A stretch of DNA of 64,000 nt. Origin: Rhizobium sp. ACO-34A. Lineage in GTDB: Bacteria > Pseudomonadota > Alphaproteobacteria > Rhizobiales > Rhizobiaceae. Shown here one piece after another: positions 19,141 to 27,799 of the stretch (within the stretch, counting starts at the first letter, position 1; each line of letters opens with the position of its first letter). Both the position numbers and the translations under genes were made by a program. Below the pieces are notes generated by a model, which was given only the letters and a program-made list of their open reading frames with translations, made no database searches and was not told the DNA's origin. The stretch lies in assembly GCA_002600635.1 (NCBI GenBank), contig CP021372.1, forward strand, positions 265,001 to 329,000, read 5' to 3'.

Positions 19141-20518
19141 GGGCGGTCTCTCCAATACGATGATCGACCTTGCGGCCCTTCGGCTCGTAGTCGATGGTGA
19201 GGGGCTGTTCGATATGGACGGCGACCTTCGCGCCCGGGCGCACATAGACGGCAGCGAATGCCTGGCCGTAGAGCTTGTTGACCCAGGCCGACATATCCTG
19301 CACGCCACCAGCCAGAATGCGGCCCATGGCCTCGTTGCCGGATATGCCGACGGTGCCGATCGAGCCGTCATTGTTGGAAACGACGGCGACGCTGCCATTG
19401 TCGGACTTGATCAGAGAGGCGGCGCCCGCGCCGGCTGCGGTGATCAGAGCCTGCGTGCCAAGATATTGCTGGGCGTTGCTGCGGCGCTCGCCGCTGACGC
19501 AGGGGATGCCGTAGGGGTCGCTGATCCAGCCAAGGCCGTCCTGTATGCTATTATTGCTACTGTTGCTCTGCTGGCGATTGCTGTTGCGGCCACCGTCTTC
19601 CGGCAGGGTGCGGATTGTCCCGTCGTTGAAGACGAACGTGACCGAGCGGATCTGCCCGCGGACGCACGAAAGCGTCCAGTCGCCGGATGCCGTGCCGCTC
19701 ACCACCGCGCCGGCGACATCGGGAATGTCGATGCCGTTGGCGGTGAGGTTGTCCGGGCCGATGAGCACCTTGAAGGGATAGGGGTCGTTGACGGTCCCGT
19801 CGATCGGCACGCGGCCGATCAGCGCCGTCATGGCGATGGAGCCTATCAGCGTCGAATTGGTGGGGACCGTATAGACCGGTTTTGCCTTCGGGACCGCCGT
19901 TGCCCGGTTGTCGGCGACGGCCGCCTTGCTATCGTCTATAAGGCTCTGTGCCGAACCGAACGAGGTCGGGAAGCTGAAGCTGTCGCCGGATGTGCCGCTG
20001 CGTTTCTCCCGGCGGGCATCGTCAGGCTCGGTCCATTGAACGCCATCGGCGCTTGCGCCCTCCAGCCCGAGGCCGACCGGCAGTTCACCTTCCTTCAGAT
20101 TCTCGATTCGGCGCTGCAAATCCTGCAACATGCCCTGCGTCCGGCTACGCTCGCCCATCACCTGTTCACGGTCCTGCCGCAACTGGTTGCGCTCGTTTTC
20201 CAATGCGCTCTGAATACGGCGATCGATGGCGCCTTCGCGGGCGCGCAGCCGATCGTTCTCGGCCTTCTGTGTGCGATTGTCGGAAAGCGCGGTCTGGAGT
20301 TCGCCGCGCAACTGGCGGACCAGGCCGACCAGGGTGGCGACCGTGTCGCGCGGCGTGTCACCTTCGATGCCGAGCGCGCGGGCTTCTTCCGGCGTGAGTT
20401 GTGGGCCGCCGGGTCCGGAAGGTTGTTCGCCCCCACCCGAAAACAGTTTGACGCCGACGAAGACAACCAGCAGCGCCATCGGGATCATCAGCCATTTGAG
20501 GAGACCATTACTGCGCAT
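19121..20518 (-). CDS. TraB/VirB10-like protein, TIGR03752
   Basis: About 465 residues. One N-terminal membrane anchor (LLKWLMIPMALLVVFVGVKLF), a long coiled coil (about residues 60-140; VRQLRGELQTALSDNRTQKAEN and onwards), then the C-terminal beta-rich scaffold domain (TVPTNSTLIGSIAMTALIGRVPIDG; VRPGAKVAVHIEQPL). This is the element that spans both membranes in the secretion channel. I used the ATG at 20518; it overlaps the TIGR03749 stop by 11 bases. Confidence 0.92.
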   Translation of the reverse strand: MRSNGLLKWLMIPMALLVVFVGVKLFSGGGEQPSGPGGPQLTPEEARALGIEGDTPRDTVATLVGLVRQLRGELQTALSDNRTQKAENDRLRAREGAIDRRIQSALENERNQLRQDREQVMGERSRTQGMLQDLQRRIENLKEGELPVGLGLEGASADGVQWTEPDDARREKRSGTSGDSFSFPTSFGSAQSLIDDSKAAVADNRATAVPKAKPVYTVPTNSTLIGSIAMTALIGRVPIDGTVNDPYPFKVLIGPDNLTANGIDIPDVAGAVVSGTASGDWTLSCVRGQIRSVTFVFNDGTIRTLPEDGGRNSNRQQSNSSNNSIQDGLGWISDPYGIPCVSGERRSNAQQYLGTQALITAAGAGAASLIKSDNGSVAVVSNNDGSIGTVGISGNEAMGRILAGGVQDMSAWVNKLYGQAFAAVYVRPGAKVAVHIEQPLTIDYEPKGRKVDHRIGETAHAQDLD

Positions 20519-21410
20519 AGTCGCCTCCCAGTTTCCCATTCGACGGAACCGGCCGGTTCTTGCTGGCATCGATCCGGCTGACCACCGGCAGCAACGATTC
20601 CGCCAGCCCATAGCCTTTGGTCACGAGGTAGACGACGGTGGTGTCGTCCGGCGTGCCGGCCGGTCCCAGCGCATCGTGTTGAAACGTGCCGGTCGAAAAA
20701 TCCCCCTGCAGATCGCGCGGATCGAGGGTGATCCAGCGGTTCGATCTGTTCGAGAGGCGAACGGCCGTGACCCAGAAGTCGTCGAGCCGCCAGCCGGCCA
20801 GAACCTGCGCACGGACCGGCTGCGTCGGTATCAGGGAGCCGAGGGAAAGGTTTCGCCTGACTGTCGCACGGGTGACGCCGGCGACCGACTCGACGGTTCG
20901 GAGCGGCGCATAGAGATTCTGGGAGGCGTAGCGGGTCAGGACGACGGGGATCGGCGTTTCCCGAACCGGGCGCGATGGGGTGGAATCGTCCTTGTCGTCA
21001 CCGTCGCCTGACACAGCCGACAAATCGCCATAACGAACGGGCGCAGTCTCACCCTCGACGATCCGCACCGGTTCAAGCGGTGGCTGGTCGGCTTTCGCCG
21101 CGTCGGCGACGATATCCAGCAGGATGAGTGTGCCGCTGTCGGCATCCTGCAATTGCAGCCGCGTCGGCTCGATCGGCTCGCTGGCCTTCAGATAGATCGC
21201 GCCGGCCGCGCTCTGCACCCTGAGACGGCTGCCGATGGAGGCGGGTACGCCGACGCGGACGTTGCGATCGATGAACACGACGCGTTCCTGACCGACCTGG
21301 AGGGGCACGGCGAGCGGCAGGCGTTCCCAGCGGAGGAGTTCGACCGAATGAGCCGTCGAGGCGAGGCCGGCGGCCATGAGGAGGCTGATGGGAATACGGG
21401 TGCGTTTCAT
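20508..21410 (-). CDS. TraK/VirB9-like protein, TIGR03749
   Basis: 300 residues with a signal peptide (MAAGLASTAHSVE). The mature start ELLRWERLPLAVPLQVGQERVVFIDRNVRVGVP and the middle RTVESVAGVTRATVRRNLSL are typical of TIGR03749, the secretin-like TraK group of the outer-membrane core. It is coupled to its neighbours by short overlaps (4 bases with TIGR03746 upstream, 11 with TIGR03752 downstream). Confidence 0.92.
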   Translation of the reverse strand: MKRTRIPISLLMAAGLASTAHSVELLRWERLPLAVPLQVGQERVVFIDRNVRVGVPASIGSRLRVQSAAGAIYLKASEPIEPTRLQLQDADSGTLILLDIVADAAKADQPPLEPVRIVEGETAPVRYGDLSAVSGDGDDKDDSTPSRPVRETPIPVVLTRYASQNLYAPLRTVESVAGVTRATVRRNLSLGSLIPTQPVRAQVLAGWRLDDFWVTAVRLSNRSNRWITLDPRDLQGDFSTGTFQHDALGPAGTPDDTTVVYLVTKGYGLAESLLPVVSRIDASKNRPVPSNGKLGGDYAQ

Positions 21411-22099
21411 CGTGTTTCTCCCGATGGGATGTCGAACAGGCCGGAGGTGGGATTGGTGGTCTTTATGGCGTCGGGGACGGCGATGCGCTGTGGCATGTCG
21501 CTGTAGCAGTCGAGCATCAGACCGTAGGGATTGCGTTCCGGATCGACATCGGCGCGCACGACCTTGACCGTGTAGCGCACGAGGGCGCGCTTGACCTGCT
21601 CGTCCGCGAAATACTCGTCCGCTGCCACATCCATGGTGACGATCCAGTCCCGGTCCGAAACCGTCTTCACGTGCAGTTTTGGATCTTCTCCATAACCGCG
21701 GCCCGGAATCTCGTAGATGCCGCGCACGCGCTGACGCAGTTCTCCGGTCGATCGCCGGTATTCGTAGTCACGGTTCAGGAACATCTGGCAGGCCGATGTC
21801 AGATAGGGCGACAGCGCATGGATGTTGCGAGGATAATCCTCGTCGCCATTGGTTGGCCAGCGCTGGAGCTGCTGCCAGATATAGAAGGTGATGGCGTAGA
21901 CGTTTTCCGGGGGGATTTCCCACCATTTGCGGGTGCTGCCCGAACGCAGGTCCGGCGGGACATGGATGGTCAGTTCCCGCGGTGCGCTCCACCAGCCGGC
22001 GCCAAGCACCAGCGAGACCGCAAACAATGCGCCGGTGCCGATCCTGAGCGTTCTGATATGGGATTGGAGATGCAGGACCTCGTTCTTGAAGCGGCTCAT
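21407..22099 (-). CDS. TraE/VirB8-like protein, TIGR03746
   Basis: 230 residues: a short cytoplasmic N-terminus, one membrane segment (TGALFAVSLVLGAGWWSAP) and a periplasmic domain with ELTIHVPPDLRSGSTRKWWEIPPENVYAITFYIWQQLQRWP, typical of TIGR03746 (PFL_4703 family). This protein is thought to be the VirB8 counterpart. It overlaps both neighbours by 4 bases. Confidence 0.92.
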   Translation of the reverse strand: MSRFKNEVLHLQSHIRTLRIGTGALFAVSLVLGAGWWSAPRELTIHVPPDLRSGSTRKWWEIPPENVYAITFYIWQQLQRWPTNGDEDYPRNIHALSPYLTSACQMFLNRDYEYRRSTGELRQRVRGIYEIPGRGYGEDPKLHVKTVSDRDWIVTMDVAADEYFADEQVKRALVRYTVKVVRADVDPERNPYGLMLDCYSDMPQRIAVPDAIKTTNPTSGLFDIPSGETR

Positions 22100-22491
22100 C
22101 TGGTCCTCCGTGTGGTCCAGTAACCCGAGCGTGTGATCAGGGTGCTACCGCCGGCAAACGAGGTCAGCAGGAAGACGTGCCTGGCGATCCACCACTGGAT
22201 CTGCCGGTAGATCCAGACATCCGGCCGGCCGCGTTTTTGGCGGCGCAGCACACCGCCGCCGACGAAGACGCCGGCGGCGATGGCGGCGACGATCGCCGTG
22301 GGGGTGATAGCGATCGACGCGAAGACGATGGACAGCGGTATCCCCACGACGAAGCCGGCCGTGCCGGAAAGGCTGGCGCAGACCCAAAGCTCGTCCGCGG
22401 TCAGACCGCGAACGACGATCGGGTGGCGATTGAGCCGGTGCGGCAGAAACGCCACCGTTCCGTCCGAGCGGAGATCCTGCTGTCCTGTCAT
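22096..22491 (-). CDS. TIGR03750 conjugal transfer protein
   Basis: 131 residues. After LPHRLNRHPIVVRGLTADELWVCA come two membrane segments (about 38-60 and 62-82) and a basic tail RRQKRGRPDVWIYRQIQWW. This fits TIGR03750, the TraL/VirB3-like small membrane protein. The ATG at 22491 starts the coding block after a 12-base gap from TIGR03745. Confidence 0.9.
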   Translation of the reverse strand: MTGQQDLRSDGTVAFLPHRLNRHPIVVRGLTADELWVCASLSGTAGFVVGIPLSIVFASIAITPTAIVAAIAAGVFVGGGVLRRQKRGRPDVWIYRQIQWWIARHVFLLTSFAGGSTLITRSGYWTTRRTR

Positions 22492-22503
22492 CGTCCGGTC
22501 TCC

Positions 22504-22869
22504 TCAAAGGATGCCGGTGGCGCGGGTCAGCAGCCAGATGCCGACGACCAGAAGAATGGCGCCGACGGCGACGGAAAGACCGAACTGGCCCCAGGTAGCG
22601 CGGCCGGTGTGGATCTCGGCATAGCGGGAATAGGCATGGTAGCTGACGCCGATGAACATCGAGGCGACCACCAGCAGCGCGATCAGCATCACCATGTCGT
22701 AAGAGTAGTTGCGCAGCGTATCCATGATGCCGGAGCCGGTGCCGCGCGACGGGTCTTCCAGGGTCGGAAGGCCCTGTGCCAGCGCCAAGGACGGCATCAG
22801 TGCGGTTGCCGGGGCGGAGAGAGGAACCGCGATGGCGGCGGAACGGATATGGGGAATGTATCGGGTCAT
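22504..22869 (-). CDS. TIGR03745 membrane protein, pilin-like
   Basis: 121 residues with a signal peptide ending LALAQG and two membrane segments (SYDMVMLIALLVVASMFIG and LSVAVGAILLVVGIWLL). The size and topology are those of a conjugative prepilin (TraA/VirB2), and TIGR03745 is a candidate pilin in MPF_G systems, though I know no proof. Start at 22869. Confidence 0.88.
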   Translation of the reverse strand: MTRYIPHIRSAAIAVPLSAPATALMPSLALAQGLPTLEDPSRGTGSGIMDTLRNYSYDMVMLIALLVVASMFIGVSYHAYSRYAEIHTGRATWGQFGLSVAVGAILLVVGIWLLTRATGIL

Positions 22870-22890
22870 GATGGGATGCCTTTCCGTTGC

Positions 22891-23124
22891 TTACGAGAGG
22901 AGGAAGAGGGTCAGCACCAGGTAGATCGACGCGAAACGCACCGCGACGCCGAGGAACTGACGTTGGGACAGCCGCTCGTCCGACCAGCCGACATAGGCGG
23001 TGCGGAGCGCCCATGCGCCCCAGACAAGGAGAACGGCGAAGACGGTGCCGACCAAAACGATCGAGACGGCTGAGGGCGTGAAGCCGCCATTCGCCTGAAA
23101 GGCGGAGAGCTGGTCGGCGTTCAT
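22891..23124 (-). CDS. TIGR03758 small membrane protein
   Basis: 77 residues, two membrane segments around SIVLVGTVFAVLLVWGAWALR and FASIYLVLTLFLLS, starting MNADQLSAFQANGGF. This is TIGR03758; with TIGR03745 it forms a pair of pilin-sized proteins. It overlaps the RAQPRD gene by 4 bases. Confidence 0.9.
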   Translation of the reverse strand: MNADQLSAFQANGGFTPSAVSIVLVGTVFAVLLVWGAWALRTAYVGWSDERLSQRQFLGVAVRFASIYLVLTLFLLS

Positions 23125-23477
23125 TTGGCGGTCTCCGGGCTGGTTTCCCTGCGATAGTCACCGGTGAGCGCGGAGGGATCGCGCGGCTGTTCGCGAGGAG
23201 GGGCGAGATAATCGTTGATACCGGCTCTGATCCGGTTCAGGTCGGCGTTGAGACGCCTGTAGTCGAAATGATAGCGGGTGCGGGTCCGAGGCGCTGCTGT
23301 CGCCGACTGCTGGGCCAGTCGACCGGCAAGCTCGATCTGGCGGACAACAGCCGCAAGGTGTTCGCGTTCCTGGCTGTCGTCATCGGCCGCTGCCGGCTGG
23401 GTCAGCGTCAGGCCGCCGAGAAGCAAGGCGGTCATGATCTGCCGCCATATCGAAGCCAGATTGAAGGGTCGCGCCAT
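23121..23477 (-). CDS. RAQPRD-family ICE protein (TIGR01690)
   Basis: 118 residues: a signal peptide (LLLGGLTLTQPAAAD), then a helical region EREHLAAVVRQIELAGRLAQQ and YHFDYRRLNADLNRIRAGINDYL that is diagnostic of this family. The namesake RAQPRD-type motif is present as REQPRD near the end. The ATG at 23477 follows gggga; the longer open frame to 23603 is not needed. It is the first gene of this sub-block, 213 bases from the divergent antitoxin gene, so a promoter is likely in between. Confidence 0.9.
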   Translation of the reverse strand: MARPFNLASIWRQIMTALLLGGLTLTQPAAADDDSQEREHLAAVVRQIELAGRLAQQSATAAPRTRTRYHFDYRRLNADLNRIRAGINDYLAPPREQPRDPSALTGDYRRETSPETAK

Positions 23478-23690
23478 TGTGCCATTCCCCGGTGAAACGA
23501 ATGGCGCGATGCTGCTGCGGCGGCGAAGGGAAAGCCGCAAACAATGGGGAATACGGTGTGCCCATATTAGGTCGGGAGGGGATGGAGTGGGCGGAGCAGC
23601 CAAATGGCCCGCTCGGAGCAGTTGCGGCAGGTTTGTTTGCCCGGTTTTCTCGAAAGGTGCTATTTAGCGATCAGCTTTGAAGAAATCGCC

Positions 23691-23942
23691 ATGTTGCAGA
23701 TCGCGCACGCCACCGAGCAGCTTGTCCGTAAGGTCGCGGCCTGTCTTGGCTGCACGCCGGAGGACGTTATTCGCGGTGCGATTGCGCGAGAAGCCAGGGC
23801 GCTCGGTGTTATTGAAGAACCACCGGCGCGTAAGATCATGACGACCGCTGACATCCTCGCGTTCGGCAAGAGAGCGGCGGCACGTCCTGTTCTCGATCCC
23901 CGTTCCCCGCAACAGATTGCGGACGACATTAACGCCCTATGA
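23691..23942 (+). CDS. VapB-like antitoxin
   Basis: 83 residues. The N-terminus LQIAHATEQLVRKVAACLGCTPEDVIRGAIAREARALG is a ribbon-helix-helix-like region, and the C-terminus (TTADILAFGKRAAARPVLDPRSPQQIADDINAL) is the type that wraps VapC toxins. The stop overlaps the next ATG (CTATGATC), typical of a VapBC pair. Opposite in direction to the transfer operon, so it is an inserted module. Confidence 0.85.
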   Translation: MLQIAHATEQLVRKVAACLGCTPEDVIRGAIAREARALGVIEEPPARKIMTTADILAFGKRAAARPVLDPRSPQQIADDINAL

Positions 23943-24094
23943 TCGTCGTCGATAGCTCGGTCGTTGTTGCGATTTTCGAGGAAGAAGAAGACGCAACGAT
24001 ATTTGCCGCCGGCATCGTGTCCGGCGAGGGATTGGTTATGGCAGCCGTCAATGCCACGAACCGGGACGGATCGATCGTCAGGGAGAGGGAATGA
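23939..24094 (+). pseudogene. VapC toxin, N-terminal remnant
   Basis: 51 codons beginning MIVVDSSVVVAIFEEEEDATIFAA, the start of a VapC PIN domain with the first catalytic Asp. The frame then reads VMAAVNATNRDGSIVRERE and stops. A normal VapC has about 130 residues, so two thirds, with the other acidic residues, are gone. The next toxin-antitoxin module follows within 6 bases, so its arrival may have removed the rest. The antitoxin remains intact. Confidence 0.82.
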
Positions 24095-24100
24095 TGGCCA

Positions 24101-24451
24101 CTATTTTGCCTGGAATTGTGTTCGTTGCGCCCCAAGTCCGAAAAACCGCAGAAGGGCGAGATTGACGGTCTCCATGGCCTGCGCGTCCAGACGCCCGAAC
24201 ACGGCTCCGGCCTTTGCGCGCGGCACAGTCATGGCCCGATCGATCATGATCTGCGAGGGCTTACGCAAACCATTATTGGCGTCCGGCTGGATTGTGATCC
24301 GAACCAGATGCTCCTCACGAACGTCGCTTGTCAGTTGGAGCACCGTAACGGACGGCAGTTCGGTAAAGGCGTCATCCTGCACCACGAGCGCCGGCCATGG
24401 TTTGCCGTAGTCGCCACTCACGGCGATCGTAATCAGGTCACCGCGTTTCAT
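24101..24451 (-). CDS. MazF/PemK-like toxin
   Basis: 116 residues of the PemK/MazF endoribonuclease type: MKRGDLITIAVSGDYGKPWPALVVQDD, then VTVLQLTSDV, then LRKPSQIMIDRAMTVPRAKAGAVFGRL. The order is antitoxin first, with a 4-base overlap. The likely role is to stabilise the element or limit growth of cells that lose it. Intact. Confidence 0.9.
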   Translation of the reverse strand: MKRGDLITIAVSGDYGKPWPALVVQDDAFTELPSVTVLQLTSDVREEHLVRITIQPDANNGLRKPSQIMIDRAMTVPRAKAGAVFGRLDAQAMETVNLALLRFFGLGAQRTQFQAK

Positions 24452-24750
24452 GCCTTCCCGTCATCTCCGAACTGGTCTTCGTCGAACAGCGCGTCCAGTT
24501 CCTTGAGGGACCGCGCTTCGTCGCTATCCGGATCACGAGCGCGTTCGGCTATCGCGAGAGATTGCTTCCGTGCTTCGGCCTCGAAGGCCTTCCGCCGCTG
24601 ATGCTCGACATAGGCCCGCATGAAATCCCGCAGCACCTGGGCGGCCGGCTTGTCCTCTGCTTCCGTTGCTTGCGTAAACGCAGTCTTCAGCGCAGGATCG
24701 ATCCGGAAGTTGAAGGTTTCGGCCTTGGGATGTTGGGTCGCTCTCGGCAT
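24448..24750 (-). CDS. Antitoxin of the PemK-like toxin
   Basis: 100 residues: MPRATQHPKAETFNFRIDPALKTAFTQATE is a ribbon-helix-helix start, followed by a helical acidic tail ending DALFDEDQFGDDGKA that would bind the toxin. The ATG at 24750 is preceded by aggagg, so the longer open frame to 24930 is not used. A perfect palindrome lies 32 bases upstream of the ATG and may be its operator. Confidence 0.88.
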   Translation of the reverse strand: MPRATQHPKAETFNFRIDPALKTAFTQATEAEDKPAAQVLRDFMRAYVEHQRRKAFEAEARKQSLAIAERARDPDSDEARSLKELDALFDEDQFGDDGKA

Positions 24751-24781
24751 ACCAGCCTCCTGTAGTGCGAAATGCACGTAT

Positions 24782-24795
24782 AATGTAATTACATT
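24782..24795. promoter_or_regulatory. 14-bp perfect palindrome, likely TA operator
   Basis: aatgtaattacatt is its own reverse complement and lies 32 bases upstream of the antitoxin start, where ribbon-helix-helix antitoxins usually bind to repress their operon. The surrounding bases are AT-rich in an otherwise GC-rich region. Confidence 0.5.
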
Positions 24796-24874
24796 TTCGT
24801 GAAGTTGCAATCCGCTATGCCAAGGAGGCGGTTCAGCCCGTTCAGTGCGGATATCATACCTCCAACCACTTCCT

Positions 24875-25624
24875 TCATAGATATTTCTTGAAGCTTCCCG
24901 CAAACACATCCATCGCGATCCCGAGCGCAATGGCGCTCGGCAGCAGGATCAGCAGCGGGCTGATGCTGATCGGCAGGGCAAGATAGATCACCCACGGCAG
25001 AACAGCGAGTGGCATCAGCGAGGCTTTGGCTCGGTGGTAGACGAAGCCCGATTCCCGGCCGGCACCGAATCTACGGATATCACGCCTGACCAACCCGTCG
25101 ACCAGCCCGGCGAAGGTTGCCAGCAGGAAGAGCGGCAGGGTGAGCACCAGCACCAGCAGGCGGACGATGAACACGAGCAGCACGAACGCAGAGGCAATCA
25201 GGTAGCTCTCGGTCCAGACGTAGACCAGGCTGATGTAATAGCGAAAATCGCGGGCAGCGCCGCGAGCGGGCGCGCTGGCCTGTTCGGACGCTTCGACTAT
25301 CCATTGTGACAACCCACTTTTGACGAATATCCAGTCATAAGCTTGCTCCACCAGCCAATGGGCCGTCCGTCCCGGTTCCTGCACGATGGCGCTGCGGGTA
25401 AAATGCGCCGAGAGCTGGGCCAGTTCATAATCGAGCATGTTGGAGGCATGGTGCCAGCCTTCGTCCGGCCAGAAGAAGTACATGCCAACGCATTCGATGG
25501 CGATGCTGATCAGCAGCGAGCCGGCAAGCACACCGAACAGACGGAACGGCAGGGTGATGAGGCCCGTGATCAGCCCCTGCTGGCGATCCTGCTGTCGCGC
25601 GGCGGCCGCGGCCGGATCGCTCAT
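24875..25624 (-). CDS. TIGR03747 ICE membrane protein
   Basis: 249 residues, with membrane segments near 17-48, 140-180 and 205-240. Conserved parts are GMYFFWPDEGWHHASNMLDYELAQL and DFRYYISLVYVWTESYLIASAFVLL, then GLVDGLVRRDIRRFGAGRESGFVYHRAK. This fits TIGR03747, a partner of the coupling protein. Its start overlaps the traD stop by 4 bases. Confidence 0.92.
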   Translation of the reverse strand: MSDPAAAAARQQDRQQGLITGLITLPFRLFGVLAGSLLISIAIECVGMYFFWPDEGWHHASNMLDYELAQLSAHFTRSAIVQEPGRTAHWLVEQAYDWIFVKSGLSQWIVEASEQASAPARGAARDFRYYISLVYVWTESYLIASAFVLLVFIVRLLVLVLTLPLFLLATFAGLVDGLVRRDIRRFGAGRESGFVYHRAKASLMPLAVLPWVIYLALPISISPLLILLPSAIALGIAMDVFAGSFKKYL

Positions 25625-27789
25625 GATCCAGCCTCATGCCTATCCTTGTCCGTTTCAAGATTCTGGAAGCTGTCGAGCAGGTCGTCGGGCAGGGCCGCAT
25701 CCTGAAGGTCGGGAATGCCCTGATTGTCCCACCAGTCGGTCGCCTCGACATAATGTTGACGCATATAACCGGCGAGTTGCTGCAGGTCCTTCGGCATTTC
25801 CTCATCGGGATCTGGCGCGGGGAGCGGCATTCTGACCTTCCAGAGATTGCCGCCCTCCAACAGAGCGAACGCCTGTCCCTTCGGCAGGCCGACCACATGC
25901 GCGGGTTCGATCAGTGGCACGGTCGAGCTGGTGATGCGATCGGCCGTGTTGCTGGTGAAATCCGTCTTGCCGTGAATGTCGGAGCTGTCGGTCGCGCCGC
26001 TGACGATGGAGGTCGTATAGACCTCGACCCTGGGCAACTGCCGCGTCAGCAGTTCGGCGGTGATGGTTTCGCGCACGCGCAGCATGAACAGGTTGTTGAA
26101 ATTTCCGACAATCTGCCCGGCCTTGGCGCGGTTTCCGATCCGCGCTTCGATATCGCTGAGCGTCTGGGTATAGGCGGTGACCTGAAGCCCTGCGCCACCC
26201 CCTTTGTTGACCATGGGGATGAACTCGTCGCCCATCAACTCGTTGAACTCGTCGGCATGGACATTGATCGGCACCTTGGCCCCGGCGTCGGCGCCGGGCA
26301 GGCCATCGTCAATCCCGAACTTGTAGATATGGCCGGCCACCGACACGAGATCCGAAAACATGCTGTTGCCGACGGCGGCGGCAACCTCGGCGTCCGAGAG
26401 CGCATCCAGCCCGACATAGACCACCGCCCGTTTCCTGATGATCTGCATCCAGTCGAAGATCGGGCGGGGATCGCGCAGGTCGGAATAGTTGGGGGCGAGC
26501 AGTTGCGACGTCTTGCCGGTGGTGAGCTTTTCCAGAAGCGGCAGGAGCGAAGCGACGATCTTGTCAAAATAGGTACGGTCATAACGGACCGCCGATCGAA
26601 GCCCGTCAAGAACAGGGTCGAAGATCCGGACCTGCGACAGATATTGTTCGAGGGCAACAACGCGCTTCTCGCGGCCAACCATGTGGCGTGGGATGTTCTT
26701 GTCGTTCAGCTTCGCCTCGATCTGCACTATGATTTCCCATGCCTTCGGCTCGTGCTTCGCGAAGAATGCCTGCGCATATTCGATGAACAAGGCGTCGATA
26801 TTGACCACATGTCGCTGGATCAGCAGGTAGTCCGGCCGCTGTCCCAGCTCGACCAAAGCCCTCGCGATGATGTTGACGAAGCGCCATGCAAATTCGCGGA
26901 AAGCGGCGGAATTGCCTTCGCCGGAAAGCTGCCCGGCAATGCGGGTCGCGACCTCGGAAATCCGCCCGAACCGGCCGACGGCATTGTAGCGTGCGGAGAA
27001 ATCCGGCCAGCCGAGATGGAAGACGTAGAACTCGCCGGCACGACCGGCACGTTTCGCCTCGACATACATGCGCTTCAGCAGGTCCGCGTCCCCTTTTGGG
27101 TCGAAAACGATGACCACCTCATGCTCGCCACTGGCGCTGCGGCGGCGGATGTCCTGCGTGATGAACAGTTCGGCAAGCCTGGTCTTGCCGACGCGGGTGG
27201 TCCCGAGCACGAGGGAATGCCCGACGCGCTCGCCGAGCGGCAGGGTGACGTCGATCTCATGCGGCTCGATCCCGTGCAGGCGCGGCATGCCGCCAACCGG
27301 CGGCAGCGGACGCACTGGATTGAGTGGGCTATCCCACGATGTCAGTCTGGCGAACTTCGAGAGCGGGAACGGTGCGAACTCCAGACGCTGCTCGAGGCGG
27401 CGGGCGAAACGATAGAGTGGCGTCGGCTCGACATAGCCGCGGAACTCCGGCCGATAGGTCTGCATCAGCCGATGGGTGTGCCGTTGCTCCCATTTGAAGC
27501 CACGACCGATGAACAGCCTTTGGCGGCTGACGGGAACGGCGCGGCTGGTCATGACATAGCGGGGCAGGCGGCGGATATTGCGACGGTAGCGCAGGATTGC
27601 CAGCGCATCGCGCAGGCGGATCGCGCCGAAGGTCAGGAAGGTAAAAGAGGAACAAAGCCCCAGAATAGGGTTGAGCGCCAGCGACCAGGGCGCGACCAGG
27701 CAGACCAGTGCCGCGCCGATGCAGACCGCGACGATATAGAGTTCTACGGCGGGACGAAGCAGCACCTCGACCGAATGGGGATTGGCCAT
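25621..27789 (-). CDS. traD: Type IV coupling protein TraD (TIGR03743)
   Basis: A 722-residue VirD4/TraD-family ATPase that brings the relaxase-DNA complex to the secretion channel. There are two N-terminal membrane segments (within residues 10-60). Walker A is LGTTRVGKTRLAELFI near residue 196, and Walker B is around INVHADEFNELMGDEF. The C-terminal part reads AYTQTLSDIEARIGNRAKAGQIVGNFNNLFMLRV. The length is usual for TIGR03743. Intact. It follows TIGR03765 with a 10-base gap. Confidence 0.95.
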   Translation of the reverse strand: MANPHSVEVLLRPAVELYIVAVCIGAALVCLVAPWSLALNPILGLCSSFTFLTFGAIRLRDALAILRYRRNIRRLPRYVMTSRAVPVSRQRLFIGRGFKWEQRHTHRLMQTYRPEFRGYVEPTPLYRFARRLEQRLEFAPFPLSKFARLTSWDSPLNPVRPLPPVGGMPRLHGIEPHEIDVTLPLGERVGHSLVLGTTRVGKTRLAELFITQDIRRRSASGEHEVVIVFDPKGDADLLKRMYVEAKRAGRAGEFYVFHLGWPDFSARYNAVGRFGRISEVATRIAGQLSGEGNSAAFREFAWRFVNIIARALVELGQRPDYLLIQRHVVNIDALFIEYAQAFFAKHEPKAWEIIVQIEAKLNDKNIPRHMVGREKRVVALEQYLSQVRIFDPVLDGLRSAVRYDRTYFDKIVASLLPLLEKLTTGKTSQLLAPNYSDLRDPRPIFDWMQIIRKRAVVYVGLDALSDAEVAAAVGNSMFSDLVSVAGHIYKFGIDDGLPGADAGAKVPINVHADEFNELMGDEFIPMVNKGGGAGLQVTAYTQTLSDIEARIGNRAKAGQIVGNFNNLFMLRVRETITAELLTRQLPRVEVYTTSIVSGATDSSDIHGKTDFTSNTADRITSSTVPLIEPAHVVGLPKGQAFALLEGGNLWKVRMPLPAPDPDEEMPKDLQQLAGYMRQHYVEATDWWDNQGIPDLQDAALPDDLLDSFQNLETDKDRHEAGS

Positions 27790-27799
27790 GACGGATGCC

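Noticed and set aside
19022..20581. A 519-codon plus-strand open frame
   Set aside because: Antisense to the TraB-like gene; no recognisable protein.
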